From contig JAFGCY010000063.1 in assembly GCA_016932385.1 (NCBI GenBank), forward strand, positions 37,116 to 101,115: 64,000 nucleotides of DNA, read 5' to 3'. The position numbers and the translations under genes are program-made. Of this stretch, positions 31,337 through 41,021 are shown piece by piece. The notes below the pieces were generated by a model, which did not search any database, was not told the origin of the DNA, and was given only the letters and a program-made list of their open reading frames with translations. The DNA comes from a bacterium (GTDB taxonomy: Bacteria; 4484-113; JAFGCY01). Numbering within the stretch: position 1 is the stretch's first letter; every line of letters starts with the position of its first letter.

Positions 31337-31504
31337 CTACCCGCTGTTTTTCGGGATCAGTAGCGTGATGATAATGCCGATCGGTCCCAGGAAACAACCC
31401 AGACCGCAACCCCAGCAGCCGTTGCCCTTGGTGTTGCCGACGAAGAAACCGAGGATTGCCATGAGAATCCCGCCGGTGGTCAGGGCGATGGCAAGCTGGT
31501 TCAT
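31337..31504 (-). CDS. Small membrane protein (55 aa)
   Basis: MNQLAIALTTGGILMAILGFFVGNTKGNGCWGCGLGCFLGPIGIIITLLIPKNSG; two hydrophobic stretches around CWGCGLGC. Confidence 0.6.
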   Translation of the reverse strand: MNQLAIALTTGGILMAILGFFVGNTKGNGCWGCGLGCFLGPIGIIITLLIPKNSG

Positions 31505-31660
31505 TTCTCCAAGCTGATGCATATCAGTAGATTATGCCACCGTGATTGGCGCGCGACCGCCAATTCGGCAAAGCCCGCGTGAAATCATGGCAAACGAGCC
31601 GTCCGGGCTGGTATCCTATAAGCAGGATGGAGTACTCACTGGTTACGCCGTGGAGGGAAT

Positions 31661-32173
31661 ATGTTTACTTATCACGAGTTGGACGGTTTCACGCGCCGCT
31701 ACATGCGACTGGAGTTCATGCTTGACAAGGAGCAGGGCGTTTTATACCAGAGCCGGCTGTTGACCGAGGAGGGGCTGGCCGCGTTTCCCGATTTATTATT
31801 GGAAGCCTTGAATACGGGGACGATCGAGAGCTTGGCCGACCGCCTGACCAATTCGTCCTACTGGGGTCCGCGCGCGCGGGAAAACTCGCACCTGGCGCTG
31901 GCCGAGGAACAGTATAACCAGTACTACATGCGCGCGATCCTGCGCAAGCTGATCGAGGAAGGGGAGGAAGAGGCCGAGGTCTACCGCGCCAGTGACGAGG
32001 TGATGGCCGGCCGGCGCGGGGCCCAGCCCGGCGATCGTGTCAAATGCACGGAGGCCCTGGAGGACCTGCGCGACGCCTGCCGCCAGCAGTGGCGGGGTGC
32101 GACGGGCCTGGTCCGCGGCGCCAAGGCGGGAATCAGCCTCAAGCGCATCGGCTCGGTGCGCACATCGGGGTGA
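31661..32173 (+). CDS. Hypothetical protein
   Basis: 170-aa ORF, non-GTG/ATG-certain start, protein-like composition. Confidence 0.6.
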   Translation: MFTYHELDGFTRRYMRLEFMLDKEQGVLYQSRLLTEEGLAAFPDLLLEALNTGTIESLADRLTNSSYWGPRARENSHLALAEEQYNQYYMRAILRKLIEEGEEEAEVYRASDEVMAGRRGAQPGDRVKCTEALEDLRDACRQQWRGATGLVRGAKAGISLKRIGSVRTSG

Positions 32174-32235
32174 GGGTGAAGTAAGGGAAAGGGCGGGTTG
32201 CCCCGCCCTTGGTTGATTGGTGGCCGTTAGTTTGT

Positions 32236-34467
32236 TTACTCCGCGCGAGCCAGTTTCAATGCGTAGTTTGTGTTATCGAAGTAGCTGATGTACGGACGAT
32301 CATTGATTACTGTCATATTGGCGTATCGGCCGACATCTCCCGTTGAATCGACAACGGCTACGTCCCAGTTGCTGGCGCTGGTTGGTGTAGCTGAATCGGC
32401 CCAGGCAAACTTTAAGTCCTTGGCTGTTCCACCGTCGTGGTAAGCAATTGCCGGTCGTCCATACAGGTCAACCATCGACATATATGTCCATGTTGATGCA
32501 GTTGTGTCAACGGAGTGACTTGTCCAATTGCTGCTGGTGCTGGGGGTGGCTGTGTCGGCCGCGGCATAATGCAATGTGTAGCTATCACGATAACAGATCA
32601 CTGGAACGCCGTTTAACACTTGAAGCGATAGCCCCGTATCACTAGCAACTGATGCCACAGTATGAATCTGCCAATCTGTGCTGGTCGTCGGCGCGCTGAC
32701 TGTAGCCCGGGCGTACTTAACGTCGTTGTTGGAGATGTCCAGGTAGGCCACGGCCGGCAGGCTGTTAATCTCAACCAAAGCTGAGTACTGCCCCACGTTG
32801 GCGCTGTTGTCGACAGTGTGGTGTACCCAGTTGCTGGTTGATGTCGGATTAGCTGTATCGGCACAAGCATACTTGAGATTCCCGTCCGAGATGTTGTAGT
32901 AGCTTACTGCCGGATATGTTCCGATTAGCGTTTGAGAATTGTAGTAGCCTTGCTGATTGGCAGAGTCATCGATGAAGTACTCAGTCCAATCGCTATTGCT
33001 ACTGGGGGAAGAGCTGCCGGCAATGAAGTACTTGAGATCACCATCACCGGTGCCGTTGTCGACTGTTGCGGTGACAACCGGCACGCCGTTGTTAATGATC
33101 ATCGAGCTGTCTGAACCGTAAAACAGCCCCGATACTGAGCGAATGATATGAGTATCCCAATCAGCGGTGGCAGATGGCGTTGCCGTATCTGCCTGGGCAA
33201 ACCAGATATTACCGTGCGTGACTTCATAATCCCAATAGCTAATCACAGGCTTACCGTTGAGTTCGGCAATAGATGGACGGATACTGGAACTGCCATTGCT
33301 GTCGACTGTCTGAACAACCCAGGTAAGCGAGGCCGGCACGGAACTTACGTCCACTTCCACGCTCGCTGTATCCCAGGCGCCGGCGGCGTCCCAGACCTTG
33401 ACCGTGGCGTCGAACTCGCCTTCCTCCATGTACATGTGATCGGTCACCGTATCGCCATCGATCAAATCGTATTCACCGTCGCCGTCCCAGTCCCAGTCGT
33501 AGCGCACGATCACGCCGTGGTCCGGATCGCTCGAGCCGCTGGCGTCGAAACTCACATACAACGGCGGCTCGCCCTCGGCCGGGTCCGGATCGGATTCCAG
33601 GTCCGCCGTCGGCCCGACGTTGAACGCGAAGTCCACCTCGTAACCAGTGAAGGCAGGATCGAGATAAGCCGGATCCAACGGCGAGATCGCCGTGTAGTCG
33701 TCACTCTCCGCGACCAGTTCATAATCAGTAGGGCCGGTCACATCGCCGCGCGATGTCTCATGAATCGCGCTTGTCGTGGTCGGATTCGGTACCTGGACAT
33801 GAAATTCATACTTGCCATCGGTTCCAGTCATCCGGCCTTCCAGGTAATCACCCTCGTGCTCGTAGTGAACGACCGCGCCTTCCAGCGGTAGGCCGTCGCA
33901 ACCGCTAACCACGCCGGTCATGATCTTGTCGATGCCGATGATTGGCTCAATCGTCGGATAGCCCGGCAGAATGCGAAAGCGCATCGGCGTTGAAACGGGG
34001 CTGCGTTCGACACCGTCGGGAGCCTGGAAGACCGCGGCGATCCAATAGCGCTCGTCCTTGACGAAGGGGCTGCCCTTGAAGTCGCTGTAGGTGAACAGCA
34101 TGTTCGGATTGACGGTCCAGCTTTCCCACGTCACGTCGATGTCGGCGGGCAGGCTGCCCGGCGCAGTATTGATATAGGTCAGCGCTTCACTCGTGGTCAG
34201 GGGCGAGTCTTCCTCGGGATCGTGCTTGAGGCAGAAGATCACGTGCGCGACGCTATCAGCCGAGTTTTCGTTGTCCACGCGGACGCGCAGGTCGAGCTCG
34301 CCGGCAAAGGAGACGGTCCGATCACCGTCCTGGCGGATCATTTCACCAGAAACCTTTGGTGCAACTAGATCAGCAGGAACGGCAATACCTCCGCCACCTC
34401 CGCAAGCAACCGCCAGGATTGCACTGAGAATCATTAAAACAAAAACACTAAGATGCCGTAACATCAT
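32236..34467 (-). CDS. Lipoprotein with PKD domain and C-terminal seven-repeat propeller-like region
   Basis: Lipobox AVACGGGG; PKD (VSFDASGSSDPDHGVIVRYDWDWDGDGEYD); seven ~50-aa repeats each beginning with W. Confidence 0.88.
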   Translation of the reverse strand: MMLRHLSVFVLMILSAILAVACGGGGGIAVPADLVAPKVSGEMIRQDGDRTVSFAGELDLRVRVDNENSADSVAHVIFCLKHDPEEDSPLTTSEALTYINTAPGSLPADIDVTWESWTVNPNMLFTYSDFKGSPFVKDERYWIAAVFQAPDGVERSPVSTPMRFRILPGYPTIEPIIGIDKIMTGVVSGCDGLPLEGAVVHYEHEGDYLEGRMTGTDGKYEFHVQVPNPTTTSAIHETSRGDVTGPTDYELVAESDDYTAISPLDPAYLDPAFTGYEVDFAFNVGPTADLESDPDPAEGEPPLYVSFDASGSSDPDHGVIVRYDWDWDGDGEYDLIDGDTVTDHMYMEEGEFDATVKVWDAAGAWDTASVEVDVSSVPASLTWVVQTVDSNGSSSIRPSIAELNGKPVISYWDYEVTHGNIWFAQADTATPSATADWDTHIIRSVSGLFYGSDSSMIINNGVPVVTATVDNGTGDGDLKYFIAGSSSPSSNSDWTEYFIDDSANQQGYYNSQTLIGTYPAVSYYNISDGNLKYACADTANPTSTSNWVHHTVDNSANVGQYSALVEINSLPAVAYLDISNNDVKYARATVSAPTTSTDWQIHTVASVASDTGLSLQVLNGVPVICYRDSYTLHYAAADTATPSTSSNWTSHSVDTTASTWTYMSMVDLYGRPAIAYHDGGTAKDLKFAWADSATPTSASNWDVAVVDSTGDVGRYANMTVINDRPYISYFDNTNYALKLARAE

Positions 34468-34741
34468 GTACCTCCAAGATTGAATGGCAAAGCAGTGAAT
34501 GCGGCGGTGATCAACTCCGCCGCAGTCACCGGTCAGGAGGCCGGCCTGATAAATACAACGAAACTCGTGTCATCGATATGAGGTGAACGTATTGAAATAT
34601 ATAAATTTTGGTTAAATACTCAAGTGTTTATGTTTGAGTCAGATTTTCTGATAATAGAAATCCGTCGGGAACCTTGTTACGGCCACTGCATTCTATACTG
34701 GAAGCCGGTCCGCGATGACCGGTGGGAGGTCCGTCAACAAG

Positions 34742-36141
34742 ATGCCAGTGCGGTGTTTGATAGCGTTGCTGTGCGTGGGACTGCTATTCGGGTGCGCCGA
34801 TAACAGCCGGCGTATCAATGAGCTTCAGCAGCAACTCGCCGCACATGAACAGGCGTTGATGCGCCTGCAGCCGGATTACGACAAGTACCGTTTTTGTTGT
34901 GACGAACTGGCCGGCTTGACCTCCCAGGGAAACACACTGGCCGGATTGTGCGGATCAAAGCCGAATTGGCCTGCCGCTATTAAAGCCGCGGATGAACTGG
35001 CTCGTACCGAGCCGGCGGCCGCTGCTTACATGCTGCGCGCCCAGGACACCGAGCTGTGGATCGATCCACCCGCGGGGCTGACCGAGGAGGAGTGCCAACG
35101 GCTGTGGGCGGCGGTGGATAACACGGGATGCTTCCAGTTCAAGCACTTCTTGATCTCGGCGGACGATGACAAATGCGAGCGGCAGTATTCAGCATCCGAG
35201 TACATCAGCAAGCTGACCTCGTTTGCCACCACAGCCAACCGGCAGAAGGCATGCTGGTGGCCGACGTGCGGACCGCAACGCTGCCGGGTCCCGACAATGC
35301 GGGGTTAAGCCCGTTACTAGCTGATGCCCGTGAGTACCCCGGTGGGATTAACGTTTACCACGGCTTGAGCCTGGATTCGCAATCGCGTGACATTACACAC
35401 CTGGAAAGTAACCTGGTTGTGGCGCAAAGGGCGATCGAGAATGTTGAAGCTGCGATCGCGAAACTGCCGGAGGCCCAGGTTCTGGCCGTTGATCTCAGAC
35501 AAGCGCTGGACCATATGGTGGAGGAGAATTTCCTCGTCGACGCCTATGACCTGATCGAGTTGTTGGAAGGGGAACTGCTACCGGCGCTGAACGGGACCGC
35601 GGTCGGCCGGCGCGCTGGTCTGAGCCTGACGGCACCGCCGCTCAATTCCGGTAATAACAGCCATCTGCTGACGCTGCCTGCGCCGGAGTAACTGAAGGGC
35701 TGGCCGCAGGGGCTGGGCGATCGCGAATCCCTGGATTACTACCGGCGGCAGAATACGACCGCGAACGGCCTGGAGCATTTCACCGGTACGGCCTTGCCGT
35801 TCGATACTTACTCGATCCGCCTCGATTTGCCCGGTTGTACTTCTGAGGAACTGGTCGAGGTTGTGGAAACGGTTACCGACATGTCTGTCGGAAGCGCGAT
35901 TATCGAGATCAGTTGCGCGGAGTTCACGCCCTAGAACTGCGAGGGGCTCGCGCCGGTCGTGGCGCCGGCATCCGTCGGCGACCGGCACGATTACGTCGTC
36001 GCCTTCTGCCTGTAAGCGGTGAACCTGAAGGCGACCGGCTGGAAATACGGTCAGATCGCCCGGCGGCCGGGTTACCAGACCGCCGACGAGATCAAACGCG
36101 CCGCCGATTTCCGGGCGCGCAAACAAGCGGCCGTGGACTAG
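34742..36141 (+). pseudogene. Decayed lipoprotein gene: one frameshift near 35250 and three internal in-frame stops
   Basis: Lipoprotein N-terminus MPVRCLIALLCVGLLFGCADN in one frame; continues in another as GMLVADVRTATLPG...; stops TAA 35689, TAG 35932, TAA 36013, with protein-like sequence between them to TAG 36139. Confidence 0.6.
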
Positions 36142-36164
36142 CCGTGATCGCGTAGGCGGGGAAA

Positions 36165-36239
36165 TCGGGCAGGCCAGATTCGAACTGGCGACCCCCTGCT
36201 CCCAAAGCAGGTGCGCTAACCTGACTGCGCTACTGCCCG
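36165..36239 (-). tRNA. tRNA-Pro (anticodon TGG)
   Basis: Minus strand CGGGCAG TAGCGCAGTCAGGTTAGCGCA CCTGC TTTGGGA GCAGG GGGTC GCCAG TTCGAAT CTGGC CTGCCCG A folds as a cloverleaf. Confidence 0.95.
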
Positions 36240-36410
36240 ATAGGCATGGGATTATACCGCGCTCGTTTTTATCGCCACCCGCCCGCAGGCGGGTGTTCGG
36301 CGGCAAAGGATCTCCGACACCTTTAATTTAGCCTGAATTAAATCAAACCGCTGGCTTGTTTCCACCTCGCTCCACGGCTATAATCCCACGCGTCTGATTA
36401 CGCTATCCCC

Positions 36411-37901
36411 TTGAGGTTCAAAGCCTTGTCACACATATTGCAGTTGTTGCTGATCTTGGTGGTGATCCTGTTCGCCGCCAAGTACGCTGGCTACTTCAGC
36501 GTCCGGATCGGCCAGCCGGCGGTCTTCGGCAAGATCGCCCTGGGCCTGCTCTTAGGCCCGACGCTGTTCGACATCGTCAACTGGCACCTGGGCGGCTTCT
36601 ATTTCTTCGGCGGCCTGGATCACGTCGCCCACGAGGCGGTGGCCTCGCTGCCCTTCGCGCAGCAGGTCGCCCATGCCGTGGAGACGGGCCAGGAAACTTC
36701 GGGCCTGATCCTGATGCACACCATCCACGACCTGGCCGAGTTGGGCGTCCTGTTCCTGATGTTCATGGCCGGCCTGGAAACCGATCTCAAGCAGATGATG
36801 AAGGTCGGCAAGGTCGCCCTCTACGCCGCGATCGGCGGCGTGATCGGCCCGATGCTCACGGGTGCCGGCGCCGGCTACCTGTTCTCGGTCTGGGGCTTGA
36901 ACTTCAATGTTTACGAGTGTATTTTCATCGGCACGATTCTCACGGCGACCTCGGTCTCGATCTCGGCGCAGACGCTGATGGAGCTGGGCCGCCTGAAGAG
37001 CAAGGAAGGCACGACGATCCTCGGCGCGGCCGTGATCGACGACGTGATCGGCATTATCGTGCTGAGCGTGGTGATCGCGCTGAAGCCGGCCGGGGGCGCG
37101 CATGGCGCGGAAGGCGCGGCCGCGGCCCATGCCGAGAAGCTCTTAGACTGGATCATGCTGGGCCTGGGCGACATCGGCTGGCTCAGGATCATGCTGTTGG
37201 TCGTGATGATGATCGCGTTCTTCGTGGTCGGCTGGTTCGCGGACAAATGGCTGGTCCGCCCGTTGGTCAACCGCTTTGAGCGCATGCCGGTGACCGAAGG
37301 GCTGCTGGCCGGTGTGCTGCTGGTCGGCTTGCTCTACGCCTGGGCCGCCGAGTGGATCGGCAACGTCGCCGCGATTACCGGTACCTACCTCTGCGGCGTG
37401 CTGCTGGGCCGCACCGACCTGCGCCACCAGATCGAGGAGAAGCTGCACACGCTGACCTATTCGTTCTTCGTGCCGATCTTCTTCGTCAACATTGGCCTGC
37501 ACGCCAACGCGCGCCCGATCTTCGCCCCGCTGGCACATCTCGCCAGCATGGATAAAATCGAGTGGCTTGTGCTGATCTTCACGCTGTTGATCTCATTGAT
37601 CGCCGTGTTTACCAAGGTTTGGGGCTGTCAGATCGGCTCATTGATCGGCGGGTTCAATGCCAAGGAGAGTATGCGCGTCGGCGTCGGGATGATCAGCCGG
37701 GGCGAGGTCGGTATCATCGTGGCCCTGGTCGGGCTGAACGCCGGCATCATCGACAGCGAAGTCTTCTCGATGATGATCCTGATGGTCCTGGTCACGACAC
37801 TGGTCACGCCGATCTGGCTGAAGGTCGTGTTTAGAAAGGACAAGGGCGGCGACGACGCCGGACAGGCTGAGCAACAATCGCCCGCCGAAGCCGAGGCATA
37901 A
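36411..37901 (+). CDS. Cation:proton antiporter (CPA2/Kef type)
   Basis: Polytopic; GKIALGLLLGPTLF, FMAGLETDLKQMMKVG, GAAVIDDVIGIIVLS, VGVGMISRGEVGIIVA. Confidence 0.93.
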   Translation: MRFKALSHILQLLLILVVILFAAKYAGYFSVRIGQPAVFGKIALGLLLGPTLFDIVNWHLGGFYFFGGLDHVAHEAVASLPFAQQVAHAVETGQETSGLILMHTIHDLAELGVLFLMFMAGLETDLKQMMKVGKVALYAAIGGVIGPMLTGAGAGYLFSVWGLNFNVYECIFIGTILTATSVSISAQTLMELGRLKSKEGTTILGAAVIDDVIGIIVLSVVIALKPAGGAHGAEGAAAAHAEKLLDWIMLGLGDIGWLRIMLLVVMMIAFFVVGWFADKWLVRPLVNRFERMPVTEGLLAGVLLVGLLYAWAAEWIGNVAAITGTYLCGVLLGRTDLRHQIEEKLHTLTYSFFVPIFFVNIGLHANARPIFAPLAHLASMDKIEWLVLIFTLLISLIAVFTKVWGCQIGSLIGGFNAKESMRVGVGMISRGEVGIIVALVGLNAGIIDSEVFSMMILMVLVTTLVTPIWLKVVFRKDKGGDDAGQAEQQSPAEAEA

Positions 37902-39260
37902 CTAATCGGCTTTGATCCGGTTGATCGCCCAGCGCGCGGCGGAAGCCACCTGGCTGTGGCGGTCGGCCTGTAGCCGCCGCAGGTCCGCCAGCGCATGTTC
38001 GGCCGCCGGACCCAGCCGCCCCAGCGACAGCGCCGCCTGTTCGCGCACGCCGGCGTGCGGATCACGCAGCGTGAGGATCAAGGCCGGCACGGCCAGCCCG
38101 GGCTTATCGGCATAGCGCCCCAACACCTTGGCGGCTTTGACGCGCACCGTCGGATGGCGGTCGTCCAGGGCCACGGCCAGCGCCGGCAGCGCCGCCGGCC
38201 CGATCGCCCCTAGGGCGCCGGTGGCTGCGACGCGGACCGACCAGTCACGGTGCCGGACCAGCTTGGCCAGGGCCTCGCGGGCGCTCTCCGCCGTGCGGCC
38301 GATTCGCTCCAGCGCATAGCAGGCCGCTTTGCGCACCGCCGAGGACGGATCGCGCAGCGCCACCGTCAGCTGCGGAACCGCCGGCGCCGCGGCGGTGCCG
38401 ATCGCCGCCAGGGCTTCGGCCGCGGTCCGGCGCGTCAACGGGCTGTCGTCAGCCAACAATCTGGTCAGCTGGGGGATCGCAGCCCGGGCGCGCGGGCCCA
38501 GGGCGCGGATCGCCTCGGCGGCGTGCTGGCGGATCGGACTGTCGCGGTGGACCAGCGCTTCGATCAGCTGCTCCAGGGCGCACTCGCCGATCATCGCCAG
38601 CGCGTTGGTGGCCCAGAAACGCACCTTGGTATCCTGGTCCTTGAGCGCGGTAATCAGCACGGGCACGGCCGCCATGGCCGGCTCGCCGAGTCTGCCTAGG
38701 AACCGGGCCGCTTCCTCGCGGACCTCGAAATCGGCGTCGAACAGCGCGATGATCAGCGCCGGCACCGCCTCCACGCCGATCCGGCCCAGGGCGCGCACCA
38801 CCTGCAGGCGCTTGACGTGGTCGTCCGCCACCAGGCCTTCCTCGAGCATCGGGACCGCCGGCGTGGACAGGACGCCCAGCGTACCCAGGGCAATGACGGC
38901 CGCCTGGCGGACGTCCTCGTCGGAGTCGCGCAGGCACCTGGTCAGGGCGTTGACCGTGCGCCCGGTCGGCCGGCCGATGGTGCCCAGCGCCTGGGCCGCC
39001 GTCTCGCGGACCGCCGGGTTTTCGTCCTTGAGCGCGTCGATCAGCAACAGCGAAGTGTGGGTGTTGTAGCGGCCCAGCTTGCTGAGTACCTGCACGCCGT
39101 GCAGCCGCTGCCCGTCCTCCTCGTGGTCCAGGGCGAAGACATAGCGCAGCAGTGAGAAGCGCGCCGGCAGTTGGCCGGTGTCATGCCCGTAGCCGGGCAG
39201 CTTGGTCGGAATGATCCGCCTCAGCAACTGGACCAGGTTTTCGCGCTGATATGACGACAT
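37902..39260 (-). CDS. HEAT-repeat (PBS-lyase-like) protein
   Basis: Repeated ~38-aa units such as DSPIRQHAAEAIRALGPRARAAIPQLTRLLADDSPLTRRTAAEALAAIG. Confidence 0.92.
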   Translation of the reverse strand: MSSYQRENLVQLLRRIIPTKLPGYGHDTGQLPARFSLLRYVFALDHEEDGQRLHGVQVLSKLGRYNTHTSLLLIDALKDENPAVRETAAQALGTIGRPTGRTVNALTRCLRDSDEDVRQAAVIALGTLGVLSTPAVPMLEEGLVADDHVKRLQVVRALGRIGVEAVPALIIALFDADFEVREEAARFLGRLGEPAMAAVPVLITALKDQDTKVRFWATNALAMIGECALEQLIEALVHRDSPIRQHAAEAIRALGPRARAAIPQLTRLLADDSPLTRRTAAEALAAIGTAAAPAVPQLTVALRDPSSAVRKAACYALERIGRTAESAREALAKLVRHRDWSVRVAATGALGAIGPAALPALAVALDDRHPTVRVKAAKVLGRYADKPGLAVPALILTLRDPHAGVREQAALSLGRLGPAAEHALADLRRLQADRHSQVASAARWAINRIKAD

Positions 39261-39340
39261 GACCACTGTCCCGAACCGTCCGCCGCAAATCGGGGTTGCA
39301 GCAAATTATAACCGTGCCGGGCCTTGCGCCGTCGGTGTGA

Positions 39341-40756
39341 TTAGAAGAACGCCAGGATGTCGGTGAAGGTGATCAGCCCGATCAGGCCCAGCAGCATCAC
39401 CATGCCGATGGCGTGCACCAGCGCCTCGCGCTGCTCCGGAACGTGGATGCCGATTCCGTGCAGCGCGACGAACACCAGCCGGCCGCCGTCCAGGGCGGGC
39501 AGCGGCAGCAGGTTCAACAGGCCGATGTTGATGTTGAGCAGCACGACGATCTGCAGCAAGGTGTACCAGCCGCTCTGCGCGCTCTGGCCGATCAGGCTGA
39601 TAATGCCCACGGGGCCGGTGAACGAAGACTTGGCCACCTCCGGCTTCAACAGCATCCGCAGGCCGAAGGCGAAGCTGAGCATCATCGTATGCGCGTCTTT
39701 CAAGCTACGGATGAACGACTGCCCCAGCGGCAAATGCTCAAGCGCCGGCTGGAACTGCACGCCAAACGCCAGCAGCGAAGTATCACCGGGCAGCGTAAAG
39801 GCCAGCTCTTCGCCGTAGCGCTGGACGGTGATCTCCACTGGTTTGCCTTCACCCGCGGCCAGCTTGTTGTTCTGGTCGTCAACCGGATCGAGGTCGGCGT
39901 CCAGCTTGGGCAGGCTGCTGTACAGGGCGATGCCGTTGTCGACCGGGATGCCGTTGATGTGGGTCAACTCGTCGCCGACTCGCAGGCCCAGGTCGTAGCC
40001 GATGGTCTTGGGCTGCACCAGGGAAATCCGGGCCGTGCTCCACTGCAGGTCGGCCATTCCCACGCCCAAGCTGGGCTTGTTGTTGTTGAAGCCTTCGATT
40101 ACCTCGGGTACGGCACTGAAGGTCAAGGTTTCGTAGTCGCGCTGGACCGTGATCGCCAGCGGTTGGCCCTGGTTGGCCTGGACGATCGAGATGAAATCAC
40201 GGGCCGACTCAATCTTGCGGCTGTTGATGTCGCGCACGATATCGTCGTCCTGAAGCCCCGCGCGGTCCGCCGGCGAGTTCGGCACGATCCCGTACAGGGC
40301 GACCACGTTGCGCGGGAAGCCGAGGAAGCCCATCCCCAGCATGATGATCAGCGCCAGGACGAAATTCATCAAAGGACCGGCAACCAGTATCCAGGCTTTC
40401 TGCCAGCCGTTCTTGGACTGCCAGGTCTGGCTGTAGGGGTAGGTGTTGACCGGCGGCAATTCATCCACATGCCGGGCGGTATCAACCTCAGCCTCCGCCG
40501 GCTGCGTATTGGGAGCTCCCGGCGCATCCGCGGCATCGCCTTCCATGCCGGCGATCTGGGCATAGCCGCCGATCGGCAGCATGCTGATGTGATAGCGGGT
40601 GCCTTTCCACTCGACGCTGGCCAGGCTGCGGCCCCAGCCGAGGCTGAACTGCGGCACGGCCACGCCGCAGCTTTTCGCCGCCAACATGTGGCCCAGTTCG
40701 TGCACGAACACGATCGCGCCGAAGACCAGAATGACTGCCAGGATGCTCAGGATCAT
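39341..40756 (-). CDS. RseP-type site-2 zinc metalloprotease with PDZ domains
   Basis: VFVHELGHMLAAK (HExxH), SLGWG, PIGGYAQIAGME, GPLMNFVLAL, C-terminal LLNLLPLPALDGGRL. Confidence 0.93.
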   Translation of the reverse strand: MILSILAVILVFGAIVFVHELGHMLAAKSCGVAVPQFSLGWGRSLASVEWKGTRYHISMLPIGGYAQIAGMEGDAADAPGAPNTQPAEAEVDTARHVDELPPVNTYPYSQTWQSKNGWQKAWILVAGPLMNFVLALIIMLGMGFLGFPRNVVALYGIVPNSPADRAGLQDDDIVRDINSRKIESARDFISIVQANQGQPLAITVQRDYETLTFSAVPEVIEGFNNNKPSLGVGMADLQWSTARISLVQPKTIGYDLGLRVGDELTHINGIPVDNGIALYSSLPKLDADLDPVDDQNNKLAAGEGKPVEITVQRYGEELAFTLPGDTSLLAFGVQFQPALEHLPLGQSFIRSLKDAHTMMLSFAFGLRMLLKPEVAKSSFTGPVGIISLIGQSAQSGWYTLLQIVVLLNINIGLLNLLPLPALDGGRLVFVALHGIGIHVPEQREALVHAIGMVMLLGLIGLITFTDILAFF

Positions 40757-40878
40757 AACTAATAGATGTTACCATCACGGGCCAGGTTCAATCGCACCGG
40801 CCGGCCGTGCGCATGGACAAACCGCTTAGGTAATGCTCGGGAGCTGGGAGCACCGGGCGTCCGCCCTTAGAAGGGGCC

Positions 40879-40986
40879 TCAAGTGTTGCAGCCGCTGTCG
40901 CCGTCACCGCCCTTACTCCAGTTGTGGACGATGTAGACGAAGCCGCCGATGATGGCCACGGTCGCGATGATTGAGATGATATCCAC
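40879..40986 (-). CDS. Putative 35-aa single-TM microprotein (not in the ORF track)
   Basis: GTG-started ORF VDIISIIATVAIIGGFVYIVHNWSKGGDGDSGCNT, TATAAC box just upstream. Confidence 0.4.
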   Translation of the reverse strand: MDIISIIATVAIIGGFVYIVHNWSKGGDGDSGCNT

Positions 40987-41021
40987 GGAACAGTTATACC
41001 ATAGGGGGTATGTGAATTAAC

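Noticed and set aside
35173-36141. Programmed stop-codon readthrough or alternative genetic code
   Set aside because: Stops are both TAA and TAG, combined with a frameshift, and normal stop use is seen in all neighbouring genes; decay or sequencing error is simpler.
39413-40762. 449-aa plus-strand ORF antisense to RseP
   Set aside because: Antisense to a clear HExxH protease gene; Gln/Asp/His/Arg-rich shadow translation.
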